Of a stretch of 12,408 nucleotides of DNA, positions 7,933 to 12,408 are shown piece by piece. Positions within the stretch are counted from its first letter, which is position 1. Every line of letters begins with the position of its first letter. Position numbers and translations under genes: made by a program. The notes below the pieces were generated by a model. That model did no database searches and was not told the origin of the DNA. It saw only the letters and a list, made by a program, of their open reading frames with translations. This DNA is from Anaerolineales bacterium. GTDB taxonomy: Bacteria > Chloroflexota > Anaerolineae > Anaerolineales > UBA6663. The stretch lies in assembly GCA_017999235.1 (NCBI GenBank), contig JAGOBN010000040.1:1-12408 (forward strand), read 5' to 3'.

Positions 7933-8472
7933 ATGCCGCGCAAAGTCGTCGTCGTCGCATACGATCCGGCCTGGCCGGCGCTGGCCGCGGCTGAGAGCGC
8001 GCGTTTGCGCGCCAGCTTGGATGACAACGTGCTGGCCATCCACCATTTTGGCAGTACCGCCGTCCCCGGCCTGTGCGCCAAACCCGTGCTGGACCTGCTG
8101 CCAGTGGTGGCCGACCTGGACCGGGTGGATTGCCTGAACGACCGGCTGATCGCCCTGGGCTATACGCCGCGCGGCGAGTATGGCCTGCCCGGCCGGCGTT
8201 ACTTCCCGCGGATCTTGGCGGACGCCGAGGAGACGCACACCCACCACGTCCATTTTTATCCGGCGGAGCATCCGGAAGTCCACCGGCACCTGGCCGTGCG
8301 GGATTTTCTGCGCGCGCATCCGGCCGAGGCCGAGGCCTACGGCCGGCTGAAGACGAGTCTGGCCGCGCGGTTTCCATGGGACATTGACGGATATGTGGAC
8401 GGCAAAGACGCTTACATGAAAGACCTGGAGCGGCGGGCGATGGTTTGGGCCGCGGCTGGAGGCCGGCCATGA
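7933..8472 (+). CDS. GrpB family protein (UPF0157), nucleotidyltransferase-like
   Basis: A 179-aa protein of the GrpB/UPF0157 family, which has a nucleotidyltransferase-like fold and no firmly established reaction. The signature VVVVAYDPAWPALAAAE opens the protein, and HFGSTAVPGLCAKPVLDLLPVV (38-59) is the family core, with G-S followed by the Asp at 54. HTHHVHFYPAEHPEVHRHLAVRDFLRAHP (102-130) and the closing KDAYMKDLERRA helix are also typical. Length is normal. It opens a three-gene operon: its TGA overlaps the next ATG (ATGA), and GGAGG at 8458-8462 inside its end serves the next gene. Some GrpB domains are fused to dephospho-CoA kinase; nothing here points to CoA synthesis. The family call is secure; the role with its neighbours is unknown. 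Confidence 0.92.
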   Translation: MPRKVVVVAYDPAWPALAAAESARLRASLDDNVLAIHHFGSTAVPGLCAKPVLDLLPVVADLDRVDCLNDRLIALGYTPRGEYGLPGRRYFPRILADAEETHTHHVHFYPAEHPEVHRHLAVRDFLRAHPAEAEAYGRLKTSLAARFPWDIDGYVDGKDAYMKDLERRAMVWAAAGGRP

Positions 8473-9131
8473 GCGACGCGGCCTCCGGCGCCAGCCTCAG
8501 CGGCCAGGAAGTGACGGTTGGCCGCGATGTGGCCGGCCGCGACATCATCTACAACGTCCAGGGCGTGGACCCGGCCGTCCTGCGCGAGCTGGAGCGCCAG
8601 CTGAATGAATTCCTGGCGGCTTCCACCGTGCTGCAGCATAAGCTGGAGGAGTGGAAGGAACTGCACAACACCCTGCATGACCTGTACATCCGCTTCGGCA
8701 CTTGCCGGGACGCGGTCTCCGAGCTGGGTCAGCCGGAGGCCGGCGGCTTGGGCGGCCTGCTGGGCGGGCAGGCGCGCCGCGCGCGTTTGGAAAAGCTGCT
8801 CTTCGGGGTGCAGACCAATTGGAACCAATGCAAGATCACGCTCGCCGATCTGCGGCGGTTGACGAGCGCGCTGAAGCTCATCGGGCCGGCCCGCGACCCC
8901 CAGGCCGCGCCGGACCCCGATCCGGTCAAGGTGTGGGAGCGCCTCCAGCAAGCCCAAACCCACATCGACGCCGCTTTGAATGAAGCCGACCGGCAGGACC
9001 TGGCCGATGCCTTGAGCCAGTTTGGACACGCGACCGACGAATACCTGTATCAAGTGGACAAGGCGTTGCGCGAAGTGGCCAAGGCCATCAACGCCCTGCC
9101 GCAACAGATCCGGCTGACCACGCGTCTATGA
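8469..9131 (+). CDS. Helical protein with N-terminal GRDVAGRD motif, function unknown
   Basis: A 220-aa protein not assigned to a named family here. Residues 11-30 carry a short beta-type motif, VTVGRDVAGRDIIYNV. This resembles the G-D-V-x-G-R-D-x-I element seen at the N-termini of multidomain signalling and putative immune proteins (with NTPase, protease or CHAT partners) in Chloroflexota, Cyanobacteria and Actinobacteria. That resemblance is from memory of the motif, not a search. The remainder is almost all helical: 35-75 (LREL...LEEWKELHNTLHDLY), 100-140 and 153-210, split by a Gly-rich loop (91-100) and an Asp/Pro-rich loop (142-152). There is no signal peptide or membrane helix. Both ends overlap neighbours by ATGA, and GGAGG precedes the start by six bases. 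A scaffold or adaptor role is inferred only. Confidence 0.8.
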   Translation: MSDAASGASLSGQEVTVGRDVAGRDIIYNVQGVDPAVLRELERQLNEFLAASTVLQHKLEEWKELHNTLHDLYIRFGTCRDAVSELGQPEAGGLGGLLGGQARRARLEKLLFGVQTNWNQCKITLADLRRLTSALKLIGPARDPQAAPDPDPVKVWERLQQAQTHIDAALNEADRQDLADALSQFGHATDEYLYQVDKALREVAKAINALPQQIRLTTRL

Positions 9132-10738
9132 CCACCTCCACCGAGTACGACAAGTTCCTCGCCCAGCACCAGGCGCTGCAGGCCGAAACCGGCGCGGCCA
9201 CCGCCGACCGGGTCGCGCGCGCGCAAGCGCTGATGGCCGAGATTGTGGCGGCCGGCGCCCACATCCGCGAGGCGCGCCGGCGCGAGACCTTGCGCAGTAT
9301 CCTGCGTTACTGGGGGGCCTGGGTTTTTGAGCAGACTGGTGAATACCCGCCCTCGCAAATGATGCCGGCGGTCCCGGACACCCTGCTTCCGGCCCGGCCG
9401 GCCTGGCTGGGCTGGGCCGCGGCGGCGGGGGTGGCCGTGCTCGCGCTCTGGTGGGCCGGCCAGTGGCTGACGGGGATGGCGCAGGCGGGGCCGACGCCCA
9501 CCGCGCTGACCGGCGCCGCCGGCGAGACGGACGACATCAGCACCCAGAATGCCGTCCAGACGGGCGCGGCAGCCGGCACCTCGTTGGCCGCGTTGACGGA
9601 TGTGGTGCCGGCCAGCCTGACGCCCACGCGGCGGCCCACGGTGTCCCCGTCGGTCACGCCGACCCCCAGCCCCACACTCCGGCCCTCGCCGACGCCCGTC
9701 CCCACCATCACCCGGACGTCCACCCCCGGCCCGACGCCGACGCCGGCCTTCACCGTGATCCTGCGCGGCCACACGGATTCGGTGCGGGCGCTGGCCTTTA
9801 GCCCGGATGGCGCGCGGCTGGCGTCCGGCGGCCTGGATGCCACCGTCCGCGTGTGGGACCTGGCCACGCAGAGCCAGCGCAGTTTGTTCGAGAGCGATCA
9901 ATGGGTGTTTGGCCTGATCTTTTCCGCGAACAGCAGCCGCTTATTTGTGGCCACCGGTCTGGGGCTGCAAAGCGGCGGCCGGCTGGCGGTGCTGGATGTG
10001 GAGAGCAACCGGCTGGCCCTGCGCTCGGACACGCTGTTCATCGACAACGTCTCCGGCCTGGCGCTGGACCGCTTTGGGACGAAATTGGCGGCCGGCAGCG
10101 TGGGCAATGCCGTGGACAACCCCAACGTTTTCTTGAGCGTCCGCCAGCCCGATTCGCTGATGCTGGACGCGAGCTTTAGCGATAACCCGGTCTTTGCCGT
10201 GGCCTTCAGCCCGGACGGCAGCCGCCTGATGTACGGCGGCACCGATCGCGCGCTGTATGTGCGCGACCTGAGCACCAGCAATAACCGCCGGATCACCATG
10301 GCGGCCCGCGACCGACACGCCGGCTTTGTGCGCGCGGTGGCCTTTCATCCGATAGATAACACGCTGGCGGCTTCAGCCAGCGAAGACGGCACCCTGCGCC
10401 TGTGGCGAGTGGAGGCCGACAGCCTGCGCCTGCTGGCCACTTTGCAGGGCGGGGCGGTGAAGCTGTTTGCCCTGGCCTTCAGCCCGGACGGCCGGCAGAT
10501 CGCGGCGGCCGGCGTTTCGGAAGCGGGGAGCAGCCTGGTGGAGCTGTGGGACGTGGAGGCCGCCGTCCGCGGTGACGCCGGGCTTCCGTTTGCGCTGGAT
10601 GCGGCGGCCGCGGACGTGGGCCAAACGGTGCCGAGCCAGCGCGCCCTGGCCTTCCGCGCCCTGGCTTACAGCCCGGATGGCCGTCTGCTCGCCGCCGCCG
10701 GCGACGACACCGATCTCTTTATCTGGACCGTGCGCTGA
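9128..10738 (+). CDS. Membrane-anchored seven-bladed WD40 repeat protein
   Basis: A 536-aa protein. Residues 1-90 are a helical, basic region (IREARRRETLRSILRYWGAWVFEQTGEYP near 46-74) that I do not recognise by name. One membrane helix follows at about 93-111. A low-complexity linker rich in Pro, Thr and Ser spans 163-207. Residues 208-536 form seven WD40-type repeats, each with an AFSPDG-like turn and most ending near W/V-D (WDL at 243-245, WRV at 426-428, WDV at 474-476, WTV at 533-535), enough for a closed propeller. Positive charges lie only before the helix, so the propeller is predicted outside the cytoplasm. ATG 9128 overlaps the previous stop (ATGA) and lacks a Shine-Dalgarno, so translation probably depends on reinitiation. 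No catalytic domain is seen; a binding or sensing role is likely. Confidence 0.88.
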   Translation: MTTSTEYDKFLAQHQALQAETGAATADRVARAQALMAEIVAAGAHIREARRRETLRSILRYWGAWVFEQTGEYPPSQMMPAVPDTLLPARPAWLGWAAAAGVAVLALWWAGQWLTGMAQAGPTPTALTGAAGETDDISTQNAVQTGAAAGTSLAALTDVVPASLTPTRRPTVSPSVTPTPSPTLRPSPTPVPTITRTSTPGPTPTPAFTVILRGHTDSVRALAFSPDGARLASGGLDATVRVWDLATQSQRSLFESDQWVFGLIFSANSSRLFVATGLGLQSGGRLAVLDVESNRLALRSDTLFIDNVSGLALDRFGTKLAAGSVGNAVDNPNVFLSVRQPDSLMLDASFSDNPVFAVAFSPDGSRLMYGGTDRALYVRDLSTSNNRRITMAARDRHAGFVRAVAFHPIDNTLAASASEDGTLRLWRVEADSLRLLATLQGGAVKLFALAFSPDGRQIAAAGVSEAGSSLVELWDVEAAVRGDAGLPFALDAAAADVGQTVPSQRALAFRALAYSPDGRLLAAAGDDTDLFIWTVR

Positions 10739-10757
10739 CGCGCACTTCTCTTTTCAT

Positions 10758-10764
10758 AGAAAGG
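10758..10764 (+). promoter_or_regulatory. Ribosome binding site of the aminotransferase gene
   Basis: AGAAAGG lies seven bases before ATG 10772 and fixes that start. The gap from the WD40 stop is only 33 bases and shows no clear promoter or terminator, so read-through from the upstream operon is possible. Confidence 0.6.
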
Positions 10765-10771
10765 TTCTGGT

Positions 10772-12130
10772 ATGACCGGCTTTGAGTCTCCTGCCCCGAT
10801 GAGCGCCGAAGAGATGGTCCGCCTGACCAAGGAACACAACTTCTTCTCCTGGTCGGCGCAGGGCGCCGTCAACCCGATCCCGATGGCGCGCGCCGAGGGG
10901 GTGTATTTTTGGGACGCCACCGGCAAGCGGTACTTCGACCTCAACTCGCAGTTGATGTGCACCAACATCGGCCACGGCAACAAGCGCGTGATCGCGGCCA
11001 TCCAGGCCCAGGCCGAGGAGCTCACTTACGCCGGCCCAAGCATGGCCACGCGCGTGCGCGCCGAGCTGGGGCGCGAGCTGGCCGAGGTCACCCCCGACGG
11101 CCTAAAGAAGTTCTTCTTTGTCCTGGGCGGCGCCGAAGCCAATGAGAACGCCATCAAGATGGCGCGGCAGGTCACCGGCCGGCACAAGCTCATCGCCCGC
11201 TACCGCTCCTACCACGGCGCCACCTCCGGCGCCATCACGCTCACCGGCGACCAGCGCCGCTGGGCCAACGAGCCGGGCCTCCCGGGCGTCATCCACATCT
11301 TTGACCCGTACAAGTACCGCAACCCGCTGTACCGGGAAGGCGACAGCGACGAAGTCTTCGCGCGCAAGTGCCTGGACCAGATTGAAGAAGTGCTGATGTA
11401 TGAAGGCCCGCACACGGTGGCGGCCTTCTTCCTGGAATCGGTCACCGGCACCAACGGCATCATCGTCCCGCCCAACGGCTATCTGCAGGGCCTGCGCGAA
11501 ATCTGCGACCGGCACGGCATCCTGCTGGTGATGGACGAGGTGATGGCCGGCCTGGGCCGCACCGGCGCCTGGTTCGCGGTGGACCACTGGGGCGTCAAAC
11601 CGGATTTGATCACCATGGCCAAGGGCCTGACCTCGGCCTATATGCCGCTGGGCGCGGTGGCCATGAACCAGCGCGTCGCCGAGCACTTTGAGAAGAACGT
11701 CTTCTACGGCGGCCTGACGTACAGCGCCCACCCGATGAGCCTGGCGGCTGCCGTGGCGAACTTGCGGGTGCTCAAGGATGACCATCTGATCGAGCACACC
11801 CGGCAGATGGGCCAGGTGATGGCCGAGTTGATGGAAGAGCTGAAGGCCGAGCATCCGTCGGTGGGCGATGTGCGCAACCTCGGCTTGTTTGGGTGCCTGG
11901 AACTGGTGAAGAACCGCCAGACCAAGGAGCCGATGGCGCCCTATACGGGCGGCGGCGCGGAGATGACCAAGCTGGGCGCGTACCTCAAGGAGAAGGGGCT
12001 GTATGCCTTCACCTGGCGCAACCTGCTGCACACCAACCCGCCGCTGATCGTGACCGAGGCGCAGTTGCGGGAGGTGTTTGGGATTATCAACGAAGCGCTG
12101 ACGATCACGGATGCGGCGGTGAAGGAGTGA
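10772..12130 (+). CDS. Class III PLP-dependent aminotransferase (omega-transaminase type)
   Basis: A 452-aa cytoplasmic enzyme of normal length for class III transaminases, which move amino groups from non-alpha amines or amino acids to a keto acid using pyridoxal phosphate. Key features: EGVYFWDATGKRYFD near the N-terminus, the phosphate-binding GGAEANENAIKMAR, the YRSYHGAT aromatic motif, VMDEVMAGLGRTG with the pyridine-binding Asp at 255, and MAKGLTSAYMPLGAV with the Schiff-base Lys at 284. The N-terminal HNFFSWSAQGAVNPIPMARAEG and RYRSYHGATSGAITLTGD segments resemble taurine:pyruvate and related aminotransferases, but the substrate cannot be fixed from sequence. It has its own Shine-Dalgarno and a strong downstream terminator. 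Its last codons run directly into the heptamer array. No pathway partner is present in the window. Confidence 0.93.
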   Translation: MTGFESPAPMSAEEMVRLTKEHNFFSWSAQGAVNPIPMARAEGVYFWDATGKRYFDLNSQLMCTNIGHGNKRVIAAIQAQAEELTYAGPSMATRVRAELGRELAEVTPDGLKKFFFVLGGAEANENAIKMARQVTGRHKLIARYRSYHGATSGAITLTGDQRRWANEPGLPGVIHIFDPYKYRNPLYREGDSDEVFARKCLDQIEEVLMYEGPHTVAAFFLESVTGTNGIIVPPNGYLQGLREICDRHGILLVMDEVMAGLGRTGAWFAVDHWGVKPDLITMAKGLTSAYMPLGAVAMNQRVAEHFEKNVFYGGLTYSAHPMSLAAAVANLRVLKDDHLIEHTRQMGQVMAELMEELKAEHPSVGDVRNLGLFGCLELVKNRQTKEPMAPYTGGGAEMTKLGAYLKEKGLYAFTWRNLLHTNPPLIVTEAQLREVFGIINEALTITDAAVKE

Positions 12131-12184
12131 GTGGTGAGTGGTGAGTGGTGAGAGGTGAGTGGTGAGTGGTGAGTGGTGAGTGGT
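12129..12184 (+). repeat. Tandem array of eight 7-bp units (GAGTGGT)
   Basis: Eight contiguous heptamers: seven exact GAGTGGT and one GAGAGGT (12150-12156). The first unit begins inside the aminotransferase stop codon (TGA 12128-12130), so the array abuts the gene with no spacer. It is followed by GAGGGATTAGGGACTAG. Units this short with no spacers exclude CRISPR. The function is unknown; an intergenic repeat family member or replication-slippage product are the simplest readings. Confidence 0.95.
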
Positions 12185-12210
12185 GAGGGATTAGGGACTA
12201 GATGAAAGCG

Positions 12211-12248
12211 GGAGCTGGGGTTACACAACGCCCCGGCTCCTATTTTTT
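12211..12248 (+). terminator. Intrinsic terminator of the aminotransferase gene
   Basis: GGAGCTGGGG (12211-12220) pairs with CCCCGGCTCC (12231-12240): ten pairs with one G-U wobble, around a ten-base loop. It is followed at once by TATTTTTT (12241-12248). It lies 80 bases past the stop codon, between the two heptamer arrays. Confidence 0.88.
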
Positions 12249-12295
12249 GACACAGCCGACTTCTTACTCTCTACCCCATCCCAACCCTCAACCAT

Positions 12296-12408
12296 CTGGC
12301 CACTGACCACTGGCCACTGACCACTGGCCACTGACCACTGGCCACTGGCCACTAGCCACTGGCCACTGGCCACTGGCCACTGGCCACTGGCCACTGACTA
12401 CTGACCAC
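12296..12408 (+). repeat. Tandem array of sixteen 7-bp units (CTGGCCA/CTGACCA), running off the window
   Basis: Sixteen full heptamers from 12296 to 12407: ten CTGGCCA, four CTGACCA, one CTAGCCA (12352-12358) and one CTGACTA (12394-12400). The first six units alternate strictly (GG, GA), giving a 14-bp higher-order period, while the middle is homogenised to CTGGCCA. The array continues to the window edge, so its true length is unknown. Between the terminator and this array, 12249-12295 is pyrimidine-rich with no gene visible. Confidence 0.95.

Noticed and set aside
6488..8137. A 549-codon plus-strand frame opposite the baseplate-J-like gene
   Set aside because: Gly/Gln/His/Arg-rich, no start signal, and it runs through the divergent promoter into the GrpB gene in another frame; a GC-bias artefact.
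11941..12228. A 95-codon minus-strand frame through the first heptamer array
   Set aside because: Its Leu-Thr-Thr-His-His-Ser-Pro periodicity is only the translation of the 7-bp repeat, and the rest is antisense to the aminotransferase.
12129..12408. CRISPR array
   Set aside because: The units are 7 bp, contiguous and without unique spacers, and no cas-like gene is nearby. These are simple tandem repeats.

Overview
This is a high-GC bacterial chromosomal window, densely packed and without phage, transposon, rRNA or tRNA signals. Protein-level impressions point to Chloroflexota (Anaerolineae-like): a baseplate-J-like membrane protein in a ruvX-mltG operon, an N-terminal GRDVAGRD-type motif protein, a membrane WD40 protein with a Pro/Thr-rich linker, and heptamer-repeat intergenic DNA. 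That placement is an inference from family resemblance; no database search was run.

Layout. (1) 39-2015, minus: an S-adenosylhomocysteine/chlorohydrolase-type amidohydrolase with an extra C-terminal CYTH-like domain. It diverges, across a 56-bp promoter region with a -10 box readable on both strands, from (2) 2072-3951, plus: a PPOX-fold flavoprotein translationally coupled to pyrimidine-nucleoside phosphorylase. Together these suggest nucleoside/nucleobase salvage. (3) 4006-7882, minus: a tight four-gene operon, in transcription order a baseplate-J-like single-pass membrane protein, RuvX (pre-16S rRNA nuclease), MltG (endolytic murein transglycosylase) and a short lipoprotein resembling branched-chain amino acid ABC binding proteins. 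It converges on the phosphorylase gene. (4) 7933-10738, plus: three genes joined by ATGA stop/start overlaps: a GrpB-family nucleotidyltransferase-like protein, a 220-aa helical protein with the GRDVAGRD motif, and a membrane-anchored seven-bladed WD40 protein. This is the least explained and most system-like part of the window. (5) 10772-12130, plus: a class III PLP aminotransferase with its own strong ribosome binding site.

The 3' end (12129-12408) holds two arrays of 7-bp tandem repeats in opposite orientation that flank a convincing intrinsic terminator. The two repeat units differ at essentially one base once one is reverse-complemented, so the arrays form an imperfect inverted pair. A degenerate relative of the first array lies just after the phosphorylase gene at 3954-3967, which suggests a dispersed intergenic repeat family. 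No stretch longer than 300 bases lacks a gene or a described repeat.
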